39,907 nt of DNA from Thermoprotei archaeon (GTDB lineage: Archaea > Thermoproteota > Thermoprotei > QMSL01), in contig QMSP01000018.1 of NCBI GenBank assembly GCA_003650925.1, forward strand, positions 1 to 39,907, in the 5' to 3' direction. A model generated the notes under the pieces. That model saw nothing but the letters and a program-made list of their open reading frames with translations. It had not been told where the DNA came from and did not search any database. The number at the start of each line of letters is the position of its first letter. The stretch's first letter is position 1. Of the stretch, positions 1-8,549 are shown one piece after another. The position numbers and the translations under genes are program-made.

Positions 1-963
1 AAAGAGAAAATCTTTAAGCGATTCTATACGGAGAGCCTACGTGATCTGTATGCGATTAAGCATAGGGCCATAATACTGAATCAATTAGTCGATATAGTTA
101 CCCTATACACTCATCTTAGAGGCAACGATAAGTATAGGGACTCTATGATAGCTTTAGAGAAGTTCATTAATGATGCTAGGGCGTACTTTAACGAGCTATC
201 AAACTTAAAATTATACACCCTTATAGAGTATGCGTACTCTGCAATAGCCATATTGCTTAAATATGGGATAATGGTTTTCTGTGTTCCTTCCTATGATGTA
301 CTTAGACCGTGGAAGTGGACACTTCTATTACATGAGCTTGGTCATGCTGCGTTCATCGTGAGAAAAGATGATTTTATCAAGAAATTTAGGGATAAAATCT
401 TGCCAATACTCAGAGAATTGGCACCTACAAGTCTTAAAGAGGAGGGTGTTGCTAGATATCTTAGGACATGGGAGCAAAACTGGCTTAAGGAGCTAATATC
501 CGACCTTTATGGTGTTGCTATCGGAGGGCCTGCTTACACCTATACATTCATGATAGAAGTATTCGAGGATAATCCAGCGCGTTATGCTTTCACACATCCA
601 TCTCTAGACTCAAGGATTTACGTACAACTCAAATGCTTGGAGAAAATGGAATTGGGGAAGTTGGTAAGCGGTGTAAAGGAGCTATGGTTCACTCATCGAA
701 GTAACGTACTCGTTAGAGAACTAGGCTATCCATTTCCACAAAAGGTTCTTGAGGAACTAGTCAGTGTCTTCCTGGATATGGTAGGGAGGCTAGTATTTCC
801 CGACATATCGGATAAGGTAGTCGAGTTACGATTACAGCTAAATCAAGGTAGGGTTCCTGCAGGGACTCCTCTATTCCTAATCTTAGCGCTCGCATTATCG
901 GATAATAGGAGGAATCGTGCAATTCAAGGAAAAGTCCTTGAAGCTATAGTGGCGGACCAGTAA
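1..963 (+). CDS. HELGH zinc metallopeptidase-like protein, 5' end missing
   Basis: The reading frame is open from base 1, so the gene begins before the window; the first in-frame ATG at 145 is internal rather than a proven start. In partial numbering it has HELGH at residues 111-115, a later ELISD stretch (E164, D168) as candidate third ligand, a GGPAY motif, and an HPS..R motif near residue 199. HExxH plus a distal Glu and an HP..R motif is the pattern of gluzincin-type peptidases such as M48, but the protein lacks the transmembrane segments of HtpX, so I only infer a zinc peptidase fold. Exact family and substrate are unknown. Its 3' end overlaps the 3' end of the convergent Argonaute gene by 20 bp. 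Confidence 0.75.
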   Translation, partial: KEKIFKRFYTESLRDLYAIKHRAIILNQLVDIVTLYTHLRGNDKYRDSMIALEKFINDARAYFNELSNLKLYTLIEYAYSAIAILLKYGIMVFCVPSYDVLRPWKWTLLLHELGHAAFIVRKDDFIKKFRDKILPILRELAPTSLKEEGVARYLRTWEQNWLKELISDLYGVAIGGPAYTYTFMIEVFEDNPARYAFTHPSLDSRIYVQLKCLEKMELGKLVSGVKELWFTHRSNVLVRELGYPFPQKVLEELVSVFLDMVGRLVFPDISDKVVELRLQLNQGRVPAGTPLFLILALALSDNRRNRAIQGKVLEAIVADQ

Positions 964-3193
964 TTTCAATGCCCTTCGAAATGAGGTATGAGAGGTCGTC
1001 TGCGTACTTTATTGGCGCGGGATATTTCGTTTTCTGAGTTAATGTAGCCCAATGCATGAAGCTAAGCCTGTAGGAGTCCTTTAGTGCATCGTAGATGCTG
1101 TACCATCCCGCTGGGATAGCTTCTACGAGCTCTATGAGCAATGGTTTAGCAAGCCTATTCCTGATTATCGGATAGCCCGAGGATGCTAGAATGGCATGCT
1201 TCTCTCCGAGTATCGCATATGAACCTACATTGGGGTATAGGATTTTATCATCATCCATCCGATATAGCCTATATGGCACGTTCTTCTTCACGGATAGCAC
1301 TGCATACTTAACTTTTGAATGCCTATTCGCTATGGATTCGATAAAGCTTCTCATACCTTCTAGCTCCTCAGGATAGACATCACCATCCCTCATGAAAACT
1401 ATGGAGAACTCATCGTCGCGCTTCGTATTCGTTATGTTCCTAATCACCAATTGATAAAGAGAATTGCGCATATCATCTGAATTTATCTTTGATCCTCTCA
1501 GGGTCATCCATATTTCATCTATATAATTCCCATTCTCATCCATTAGTGTCAGCACAGATGCTCTTCCTGGCAGTAGGTCTATACCTATGTACATCTTAGC
1601 TTTAAGGGCCTCCTCAAGTAACCAGGGCCTTAAGCTAAGCTTTCCTAAGAGGCCTGAGACGAGGTTGATGACAGCATTCCTATATCGATGTAGTTTCTCT
1701 CTTGGTAACTGCTTCCTTAATAATACAAGTCTAGCAGTCGCCATTTGAGAGACCTTATCTTTGAATAAGTTCTTAAAGAAAGCATAGAATTCATCATCTT
1801 CCGATCTAAGTATGACTATAGCAGCTAGCACTTTGTCTTTGAATCTCTTATAATTACGCATGACACGTGAAGGATCGTCTCTATAACCCCATAAGAATGG
1901 ATCTTCGGGTAGTGAGACCTTAAAGACTCTCTCCGATGCTGTAATAATATCATTGTAAAAACGCTTTGCCTCATTATCAGTAATATAATTCTCTGGATAT
2001 ACAACAGCTACTCTGCTATCTACTGGAATGCTTATCTCCCTTGCAACGCCCATCTCTCGTATGCTTTCCCTAAAGAATCTCGTATAGTTGTGTATGTCTA
2101 CCTGTTTAGTACCTTTCTTAAACTTAAGTCTCGGCAGTTCAAGCTCTCCTGATCTCTCTTCGCCAGGTTTGAAAAGCTCATCTTCAAACTCGTAAGTGCC
2201 TATACGTGTGTTATATGGGTGGGTAAGAGGATTTATAGCGTCTAAGAAGCTTATAGTGAGTGCAACACGCTGTTCAGGTTTTAAGAACACGTATTGTTCT
2301 ATTTTCTTTACATAATCTGGAGGGATATCATTAGTTCTATAATTGAGGTGAGCCATGGAGGCGGCTATGTGCAGCATTCTGCTTGAGTCAGGTGAAATAG
2401 CCTCAATGACTGGAGCATCATCGGGGATGAGGTCCGCAACTTTGGGTAGCTTTAGATGTTCAGAGTAATATTCCTTAATTGTATACTTCCTCCCGTTTAT
2501 GTCAATTAACTTGTCAACCCCTGCTTTGAGGTCAGGTCTAAACTCGTGTACCTTAAGTAAGGATCTGCTTAACTCACCTCTCCTGACGACTAAGGCAACG
2601 ATATACCTGCCCTTAAGAATTCTCTTGGCTTTAACATCACCCCATTGTGACGCTAACTCATGTACCGTATCGTAGCTCACAATTCTAGTAAGAGGATCTA
2701 GAATTAACATAACAGAGCCGTCCTCTAATATCTCAAACCTAAAGAAGGCGCCGCGGAAGATCCTAAATGTTCTATCAATAGGTTCGTCTTGAAGCCTATA
2801 GTACCTATTATATGCCGAAGGCCAGAAGCCATGATACTCGAGTTTTGCTCTTAGAAGCTCGTAAAAGAAGCTATGAACTTTCAGATGGGGAATGTTTAAC
2901 CCCACTCCTCGCTCTACACGTTCAAGCTTAAGGTTGCCTTCAGTGATTTCGTCCTCGAGATCACTGGAGCCGAATATTATTACTCCGTTAAAGTCCTCAG
3001 TTGGTGTATAACGTATAGCTATACTGCGGTATCTGTAGCTTAACTTTCTAGCAAGGTTGTTCAAAATCCTATACCTCTCGCTACCAACGATGGTAGGCTT
3101 AGTAACCCTATATATGATATGTTTAACGTCTATGTCATCAAGCTTTTTCTTCATTCTAAATGCATTCACTGCAAGCAATACATCCCCAGACAC
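944..3193 (-). CDS. Long prokaryotic Argonaute (pAgo), altered catalytic tetrad
   Basis: 749 aa, the usual length of long pAgos with N, PAZ, MID and PIWI domains. Argonautes use small nucleic-acid guides to bind, and often cut, complementary DNA or RNA, mostly against invading DNA. The PIWI domain starts near residue 535 with GIDLLPG (D539), followed by VFMRDGD (D603) and, near the end, PAPIKYAD (D732), which lines up with LPAPVHYAH of Pyrococcus furiosus Ago (H745). Around the glutamate finger, LRGSKINSDDM aligns with QRGESVDM of PfAgo, which puts S568 where the catalytic Glu should be. The tetrad therefore reads D-S-D-D and cutting may be lost or weak. A MID-like stretch with K..SQ lies near residue 480. 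Start is GTG at 3193; TTAAAATTA about 25 bp upstream could be a TATA box for a leaderless transcript. Family call is firm; activity is inference. Confidence 0.92.
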   Translation of the reverse strand: MSGDVLLAVNAFRMKKKLDDIDVKHIIYRVTKPTIVGSERYRILNNLARKLSYRYRSIAIRYTPTEDFNGVIIFGSSDLEDEITEGNLKLERVERGVGLNIPHLKVHSFFYELLRAKLEYHGFWPSAYNRYYRLQDEPIDRTFRIFRGAFFRFEILEDGSVMLILDPLTRIVSYDTVHELASQWGDVKAKRILKGRYIVALVVRRGELSRSLLKVHEFRPDLKAGVDKLIDINGRKYTIKEYYSEHLKLPKVADLIPDDAPVIEAISPDSSRMLHIAASMAHLNYRTNDIPPDYVKKIEQYVFLKPEQRVALTISFLDAINPLTHPYNTRIGTYEFEDELFKPGEERSGELELPRLKFKKGTKQVDIHNYTRFFRESIREMGVAREISIPVDSRVAVVYPENYITDNEAKRFYNDIITASERVFKVSLPEDPFLWGYRDDPSRVMRNYKRFKDKVLAAIVILRSEDDEFYAFFKNLFKDKVSQMATARLVLLRKQLPREKLHRYRNAVINLVSGLLGKLSLRPWLLEEALKAKMYIGIDLLPGRASVLTLMDENGNYIDEIWMTLRGSKINSDDMRNSLYQLVIRNITNTKRDDEFSIVFMRDGDVYPEELEGMRSFIESIANRHSKVKYAVLSVKKNVPYRLYRMDDDKILYPNVGSYAILGEKHAILASSGYPIIRNRLAKPLLIELVEAIPAGWYSIYDALKDSYRLSFMHWATLTQKTKYPAPIKYADDLSYLISKGIEITGPPL

Positions 3194-3230
3194 AATATGT
3201 AGGAAAGGGCTAATTTTAACCTAGCGAAGA

Positions 3231-3288
3231 AGAATCTATGATAAAGATTCTGTAAGGGGCTAGCACTTATTAAATGTTAAATAATAAG
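3231..3288. repeat. Two tandem AT-rich stem-loops upstream of the Argonaute gene
   Basis: Two perfect 7-bp inverted repeats stand in the 120-bp gap between the 191-aa gene and ago: AGAATCT/AGATTCT (3231-3237 and 3245-3251, 7-nt loop) and CTTATTA/TAATAAG (3266-3272 and 3282-3288, 9-nt loop). They may act as terminator, processing site or operator between the two genes. No poly-T tract on the minus-strand side marks them as clear terminators. Confidence 0.5.
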
Positions 3289-3313
3289 CGAAATATCATG
3301 TTTATTTAACGCC

Positions 3314-3889
3314 TTAATCGCTATCTACCTGAATATTTCCCAATGTCATCTCTCGTGCGACTTTTAAAACTTCTTGTCTATTGCTTCTGAGCCTATGCTT
3401 GACTATATCGATAATGTCTAGGCTGATGTTGTAGTAGATAGGTGCCCACGAGATTCTCAGGACGAAATCCCCGATAGGGATCTCCACGCTCTCCCCCTCT
3501 AGCCATACAACCCTAGCTACCTCCTCGCTAATTTCGAACTCTCTTCTATTAGCTGGAATGTGGACTGTAAACTCCTGCTCCAGCACTCTAGAGGAAGGCT
3601 TAAGTGGTTCTTCCTTAATTTCGATAGCCTTCTCCTCATCTAGGGCTTTAATAATCTCCTCAACGATATTCAACCTCTTGAGGACAAACCACTTCATCTC
3701 TGCCTCTATGCTATAGAGCTCACGTATCGTTTTGTCCAACCTTATAGCCTCATAGACTACGTATAATGCCTCCTCTGGATCCAACCTATAAACTTCCCCA
3801 TCATGTATAGCGAGAATTCTGAATATCTTAGATAAGGGGGACTTTAATTTGACTTTAGTAAACTCGCCACCCAGTATTTTTATCCTCAT
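3314..3889 (-). CDS. Unknown 191-aa protein upstream of Argonaute
   Basis: I do not recognise the family. The protein is soluble, charged and has no signal peptide or membrane segment. It seems to have a short beta-rich N-terminus, a helical middle (about residues 40-90) with many Glu/Lys, and a beta-rich second half (about 105-155) followed by a basic helix with HRLRSNRQ. It lies 120 bp upstream of ago on the same strand, so a shared role with Argonaute is possible but only inferred from position. Upstream, a 36-codon frame (GTG at 3996 to TGA at 3886-3888) overlaps its ATG by ATGA, which could be a coupled leader peptide or a remnant; I do not list that separately. Confidence 0.6.
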   Translation of the reverse strand: MRIKILGGEFTKVKLKSPLSKIFRILAIHDGEVYRLDPEEALYVVYEAIRLDKTIRELYSIEAEMKWFVLKRLNIVEEIIKALDEEKAIEIKEEPLKPSSRVLEQEFTVHIPANRREFEISEEVARVVWLEGESVEIPIGDFVLRISWAPIYYNISLDIIDIVKHRLRSNRQEVLKVAREMTLGNIQVDSD

Positions 3890-4132
3890 ACTCGTCTACC
3901 CCGATTAGGAAGGCCATCAAGGCGAATATATACCGCCTCTGACATTGCATGATTAAACTTATGGACAAAGGCTTCTACTGCCGATCCAGTCTTCACATAT
4001 ACTCTGTCGTTACTTCAAGGTGAGTAACAGTGGGCAAATCAACTTTAGAAATTACATATTGGACATGAGCAGGCAATTAAAGGTTGAATCTACTAAATTC
4101 AGAAATTAACTCTCCCATTGTGAGTTTCATCT

Positions 4133-4140
4133 ATTTAAAG
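4133..4140 (+). promoter_or_regulatory. TATA-like element before the small ORF
   Basis: ATTTAAAG lies in an otherwise gene-free stretch (3890-4169). It would place a transcript start near 4160-4165, just ahead of the TTG at 4170, and so gives some support that the small ORF is expressed. Confidence 0.4.
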
Positions 4141-4169
4141 AAGGTATCTGAAAGAGGTAGCGGGATATC

Positions 4170-4373
4170 TTGCCTACGGACATGGATGATATCGAGTATA
4201 TAGTTCAAAGGCTAAGACAGTTGTTGAGGAAGGAGCATATAGTGAAAGCCCTCATGGATGATCCCGCTTACAGGGCTAAGCTCTACCTTGCTTTAGCGAT
4301 CGTTGGAGGATACTCCTTAAGAGATCTGGATTGGAGAGAGCTATCTCGACGAGCTTATCGATTAACCTCCTAG
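4170..4373 (+). CDS. Small 67-aa ORF overlapping the recombinase tail
   Basis: Start is TTG at 4170 or ATG at 4182. The product is a short helical, charged protein (RLRQLLRKEH, then DDPAYRAKLYLALAIVGGYS) with no match I can name. It has a TATA-like element about 33 bp upstream and a weak GAGGTA ribosome site. The last 98 bp overlap the 3' end of the convergent recombinase gene antisense, more than other convergent pairs here, so it may be a remnant of a gene cut off when an element inserted, a small element-encoded protein, or chance. Confidence 0.4.
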   Translation: MPTDMDDIEYIVQRLRQLLRKEHIVKALMDDPAYRAKLYLALAIVGGYSLRDLDWRELSRRAYRLTS

Positions 4374-5568
4374 CCTCCTCCACCTCGTCATGGATAGTCT
4401 TTTCCCTTATCATTATCTCCCCCTTGAGGGGTAGACCGCACCTTGGGCAGGAACTAGCAGTGGGGGGCACTACTGCTAGACACCTTGGGCACTTCCTGCT
4501 GATCATTCTTGACTCCTCTACCTCCTCGCCTACGTAAATCCTTAATAGCTTGGACTCGACATCAGCTAACGTTAGGTGCGCGTAGACGTCTATCATCTTG
4601 CGTGTCTTCCAGCCGAAGAGGAGCATGAGCTCTCTCTCATTCAAACCTAGCTTCATCAACTCTGTAGCTCGGCTATGCCTAAGGACATGGAACTTTCTCT
4701 TAATGTGAGGTAACCCGGCTATCCTCCAGGCATCCTTCAGGTACTGTAAAAGCGTGTTGTAGTTCTTGGTGAATACGTAGTCCTCCATCCTTCTGCCCTC
4801 GACATAGCGCTGTAGGTCAGCCGCGAACATCACTACCCTTACCGTCCTATACTCGGATTTCGATTTTCTGATGTACACCTTGGCTCCGTACTCGTCGAAT
4901 TCGACATCCCCAACCCTTAGATTGAGCAGCTCCCCGACCCTAGCTCCAGTCTCGTAGAGCAGTTCTACAAGTAGCTTCAGCTCGTAGTCAACCTGATTAC
5001 AAGCCTCTATTAGCCTGAATATCTGCTCTCGCGATAGTATCTCCGGGGGTCTCGTCTTCCTAACAGGCACCTTGATTTTGCTGTAGAGACGTAGGTACCT
5101 TTCATCATCCATGATGTCGTAGAGGTACTTGAGGTACAGCTTAACGGTCTCTGGGATCTTCCTATCTCCTATCTCTGACATGAGCTGGAGGTAGTCCTCG
5201 TATGTCATGTTTTCCAGGGATTTCGACTTTCGGGCGTGCAGCCATGATATAACTGTGCGGAAGGTGATTAGGTAACGGTGGAGTGTATTTGGGGAGTACT
5301 CCCTCCTAGACATTAGCCACTTAAGGAACTTCTCGGCCCTCTCCTTCGAGCCTTCAGGGGGATACAAGATAAGTCCGTTTCTTAGCTTTACTGGCCTGTA
5401 CCAGTTCTCGAGTATGCTCCTGGGGCTCCTCTCTATCGTTGGATGTCGGCGCCTCCTCCTCAAATGTCCCGCCGAATCTTTCGGATACCTTTTATTTATA
5501 GTTGAAACACCATCACGAACTATTAGGTCCTGTTTCTGGTCACTGAGCCCTGCAAATACTTTAGCCAT
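4276..5568 (-). CDS. Tyrosine recombinase/integrase with C-terminal zinc ribbon
   Basis: 430-aa site-specific recombinase of the Xer/phage integrase family, which cuts and rejoins DNA through a covalent 3'-phosphotyrosine. A SAM-like core-binding domain (about 75-155) is followed by the catalytic domain: R210 in ETGARVGELL, Lys candidates K235/K237, H294 and R297 in HVLRHSRAT, W320 in LFGWK, and the nucleophile Y329 in DVYAH. After the catalytic domain comes a zinc ribbon (C360, C363, C374, C377), a combination seen in archaeal mobile-element integrases. The first 55 residues are basic and probably disordered. No tRNA gene or direct-repeat attachment site is visible next to it, so whether it moves an element or resolves dimers is open. 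It suggests the 1-6 kb region was shaped by integration. Confidence 0.9.
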   Translation of the reverse strand: MAKVFAGLSDQKQDLIVRDGVSTINKRYPKDSAGHLRRRRRHPTIERSPRSILENWYRPVKLRNGLILYPPEGSKERAEKFLKWLMSRREYSPNTLHRYLITFRTVISWLHARKSKSLENMTYEDYLQLMSEIGDRKIPETVKLYLKYLYDIMDDERYLRLYSKIKVPVRKTRPPEILSREQIFRLIEACNQVDYELKLLVELLYETGARVGELLNLRVGDVEFDEYGAKVYIRKSKSEYRTVRVVMFAADLQRYVEGRRMEDYVFTKNYNTLLQYLKDAWRIAGLPHIKRKFHVLRHSRATELMKLGLNERELMLLFGWKTRKMIDVYAHLTLADVESKLLRIYVGEEVEESRMISRKCPRCLAVVPPTASSCPRCGLPLKGEIMIREKTIHDEVEEARRLIDKLVEIALSNPDLLRSILQRSLKQGRA

Positions 5569-5727
5569 ACAAAATCAAGGACTGGGTATGATATTCCAGG
5601 AATAATCCGTAGCGACCTTAATCATGAAGACAGTACTCCTATATCAGGCTAACGTACTTATGATTCAAAGTTCTCTATGTCCTTCGCTGAGGCTCACTAG
5701 CTTTTTTGGGGTGAATAGAACGCACTT

Positions 5728-5832
5728 CTAAGGGTCAGGCTCCTCTTCTGCGACTATCCTGCCATCTCTCAATATGTAGATCTTTTGCGCGCAATTAGCT
5801 ATTTCAGGGTCATGAGTTACAACAATTATTGT
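5728..5832 (-). pseudogene. C-terminal remnant of an ABC transporter ATPase
   Basis: On the minus strand this 34-codon frame reads TIIVVTHDPEIA, then KIYILRDGRIV, ending EEEPDP and a stop. This is the H-loop (VTHD) and following strand pair of a MacB/LolD-like ABC ATPase. The codon just before it in frame is a stop (TAG), and I see no Walker A, signature or Walker B sequence upstream. It is a decayed end of a gene, left in the 376-bp gap between the recombinase and the sugar nucleotidyltransferase gene. The rest of that gap (5569-5727 and 5833-5944) holds no gene I can see. Confidence 0.7.
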
Positions 5833-5872
5833 CTAAGACATAGCCCTAGAGGTCAAGAAAGAGGACGACTCT

Positions 5873-5894
5873 TAGAACTGACTATTCAGTTCTA
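5873..5894 (-). terminator. 9-bp perfect stem-loop after the fused transferase gene
   Basis: TAGAACTGA, loop CTAT, TCAGTTCTA form a perfect hairpin 50 bp beyond the stop of the 5945-8449 gene. A termination or 3'-end stabilising role fits the position. There is no long T run, and archaeal termination usually needs T-rich tracts, so the role is inferred. Confidence 0.35.
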
Positions 5895-5944
5895 GTGCAA
5901 TGATCTTCATTATTATATTCACTCTAAGCCTCGGCTCTCAATAC

Positions 5945-8449
5945 TTAGCTTACTCCCTTGATGATGCCGTCTATTAGAGTTAAGTACTTTCTAATCAATA
6001 CTTCTGCATCTTCCCTCTTTGGACTCTCAGCATATATGTCTACGAGCGGCTCATCGGGTCTAGGATGTATCAATACCCATCCTATGGCCTCCAAGACTTT
6101 GATACCGTCAACAGTATCTACTTCTTGCTCCCTTAGCTCCTCAAGGAGAAGCCTTAGCAGTTCTCCTCTCCTCTCATAGGGAACCTTAACCTCTCTCCTT
6201 AGCATGAAGTACATAGGCATTGAATCATATAGTTTGGAGAGCTTCTCCCCTGTATGTGCCATATATTCCATGAGCTTGAGCATTGAGTATATTCCATCAA
6301 ATCCCACTTGAAATTCTGGAAATGCATAAGTGCCTCTCTCCTCCCCTCCGAATACGGCTCTATGCCTTACTATATCCCTGAGCACGTATTTGGCACCAGT
6401 TTTCGTCCTAATGACACTACCGCCTCTGCTATAGGCTATTTCCTCTACGGCTCTCGATGCAGTGCTAGGGACTACTATTGTTCCCTTCCTCTTCTCTAGG
6501 GCTATGTGAGCGAAAAGGGCCAAGGCCAGATCGCCTGGTATTCTTCTTCCCTTATCATCAATAACCACTATCCTATCGGCATCCTCATCGAACACTATAC
6601 CCATATCAGCATGTAGAGTCTTTACGATACTAGATATCGTGTCCAAGTTCTTGGGCATGTTGCATATGCCCAAGGGTACTGCATTATCGTCAGTTCTAGA
6701 GTTCATTAATAATACATCTACATTTAACCTATCCAATATCTGAGGAATTACTGTTGAGGATGAGCCACTTAAGCAGTCGATTACGATCCTGAGCTCTGCT
6801 GCTCTAATCGCCTTGACATCAATCGCCTTCAGAGAGCTCTTGATGTAGGGGCTTGTAAACTCAGCTGGATATACTATCTCTCCTATCTCATCGGATAGAA
6901 CTCTTCTATACTCCTCCTTCTGCACTATGCCTTCTATCCTCCTCTCATCAGCAACGTCTATCTCTACACCCTCTTTATTGAAGACTTTAATCTTCACTAC
7001 ATTAGGTCTGACAACTGAGGTCTCAACCATGACTCCACCATCAATACCCATGGATCTCACATAATGTCTAAGGACAGGTGTTGGAGCTATCCTGAGGTTA
7101 TAGACCTTAAGGCCTGAAGCTATAAGACCTGAGACAATGGCTCTCTTTATCATCCTTGATGATCTGTAGGGATCTCTCGCAACGGCTATAGCCTTGCCCC
7201 TTCCTAGCCATGTACCTATAGCAAGGCCTATTCTAGTCGCTAGCTCAGGGGTGAGCTCTATATTAACTACTCCTTCGATACCCCAAGGTCCAAATATGGT
7301 CCTTGGCCACTTCATTCCCCATTTTATATTCATTGACACCATAGTGTAGGGGTCGATTACCTTGAAAGGCCATATCTTAACCCTTGCTCTTATTATTGCA
7401 TAATTGCCTACTTGGCACTCATCTCCAACAACTGCCTCTTCAAATATTGCAGCTCCCTCTCCTATCTTGCAATTGGATGCTATTATGGCCCCTCTTATCT
7501 TGGCATTAGAGCCTACGTACACATGATCCCATATCACCGACCTCGATACTCTTGCTCCTTCCTCAACTATCGTGAAGGGTCCTATTACTGTAAAAGGTCC
7601 TACTTTTGCTCCTCTCCTTACTCTTGTCCACTTCCCTATGATCACAGGCGGCTCAATTCTAGCGCCATCCTCGATAATAGCACCTTCTCCTATGAACACT
7701 CCCTCCTCAGCTCTGCTCTCCTCTATAGGTATCTTGACTTTACCGTCGAGGATATCATAATGAGTATTGAGATATTGCTCATGGTTTCCCAAGTCACTCC
7801 AGTAGCTTCCCTCAGCCACATATCCATACAACGCTTCATCTTTTTTAAGGAGAAGAGGGAAGAGATCCCTACTGAAGTCAAACTTCTTGTCCTTAGGAAT
7901 AAGTCTGAGAACATCAGGCTCCATTACATAGATGCCCATATTGACTAGGTTGCTGAAAACTTCACTCCAGCTCGGTTTCTCCAAGAATTTGCGTATTCTA
8001 AACTCATCATCGAGTAGTGCAATACCATATTCAGTAGGGTCTGTGACCCTTGTGAGAGCTATTGTTACAAGAGCACCTTTCTTTTTATGAAACCTGACTA
8101 TGTCAGTCAGATTGATGTTTGTGAATACATCACCACTTATTACAATGAACGTATCATCAAGGAGATCTTCAACCTTCTTAATCCCACCAGCTGTTCCTAA
8201 TGGCGACCTCTCTACGCTATACTTAATTGAAACTCCGAATGCAGATCCATCTCCGAAGTAGTTGACTATTAAGGAGGGAAGATAATATAGCGTCACGATA
8301 ATGTCCTTAACGTTATGTTCTCTAAGCAAATTTACACTATGCTCCATTATGGGCTTATTACATAGAGGAACCATGGGCTTAGGCCTATTAGACGTAAGGG
8401 GCCTTAGCCTGGTTCCTTCTCCTCCAGCCATGATGACGGCCTTTAACAA
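5945..8449 (-). CDS. Fused sugar-1-phosphate nucleotidyltransferase / phosphomannomutase
   Basis: Three parts. The first ~235 residues are a nucleotidyltransferase (MAGGEGTRLRPLT and RPKPMVPLCNKP) that would make GDP-mannose or a related NDP-sugar. A left-handed beta-helix of hexapeptide repeats follows (about 240-375). The rest is an alpha-D-phosphohexomutase with metal loop DEDADR (residues 624-629, counted from the upstream GTG at 8458) and sugar loop GGEERGTY. The phosphoserine loop, normally TASHNP, reads ETSVVRPN, so the mutase half is divergent, as in other fused proteins of this type. The fusion fits making nucleotide sugars for glycans. GTG at 8458 overlaps the ribosome site GAGGGGTG; TTG at 8449, giving MLKAVIMAGG, is the better start. 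Confidence 0.9.
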   Translation of the reverse strand: MLKAVIMAGGEGTRLRPLTSNRPKPMVPLCNKPIMEHSVNLLREHNVKDIIVTLYYLPSLIVNYFGDGSAFGVSIKYSVERSPLGTAGGIKKVEDLLDDTFIVISGDVFTNINLTDIVRFHKKKGALVTIALTRVTDPTEYGIALLDDEFRIRKFLEKPSWSEVFSNLVNMGIYVMEPDVLRLIPKDKKFDFSRDLFPLLLKKDEALYGYVAEGSYWSDLGNHEQYLNTHYDILDGKVKIPIEESRAEEGVFIGEGAIIEDGARIEPPVIIGKWTRVRRGAKVGPFTVIGPFTIVEEGARVSRSVIWDHVYVGSNAKIRGAIIASNCKIGEGAAIFEEAVVGDECQVGNYAIIRARVKIWPFKVIDPYTMVSMNIKWGMKWPRTIFGPWGIEGVVNIELTPELATRIGLAIGTWLGRGKAIAVARDPYRSSRMIKRAIVSGLIASGLKVYNLRIAPTPVLRHYVRSMGIDGGVMVETSVVRPNVVKIKVFNKEGVEIDVADERRIEGIVQKEEYRRVLSDEIGEIVYPAEFTSPYIKSSLKAIDVKAIRAAELRIVIDCLSGSSSTVIPQILDRLNVDVLLMNSRTDDNAVPLGICNMPKNLDTISSIVKTLHADMGIVFDEDADRIVVIDDKGRRIPGDLALALFAHIALEKRKGTIVVPSTASRAVEEIAYSRGGSVIRTKTGAKYVLRDIVRHRAVFGGEERGTYAFPEFQVGFDGIYSMLKLMEYMAHTGEKLSKLYDSMPMYFMLRREVKVPYERRGELLRLLLEELREQEVDTVDGIKVLEAIGWVLIHPRPDEPLVDIYAESPKREDAEVLIRKYLTLIDGIIKGVS

Positions 8450-8517
8450 CAAGTACACCCCTCTGTATATACTTAGATGTGCATAATCATAAATAAGTCT
8501 GAAGTTCTTCCAGGCAA

Positions 8518-8530
8518 GGGGTTTAAATAG
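8518..8530 (+). promoter_or_regulatory. BRE/TATA promoter of TFB1
   Basis: GGGGTTTAAATAG. The TATA centre is about 25 bp before the ATG at 8550, which predicts a leaderless mRNA starting at that ATG. The same G-run plus TTTAAATA occurs before both right-arm pilus transcripts (22491 and 26929). Confidence 0.65.
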
Positions 8531-8549
8531 ATAACTTTTATTTTAAACC

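Noticed and set aside
5679-5690. GTCCTTCGCTGA also occurs here on the plus strand, the same 12 bases as the D guide plus box D of the sRNA at 9415
   Set aside because: No box C, D' or C' at proper spacing around it; a 12-base match between two sites in 40 kb is expected by chance.
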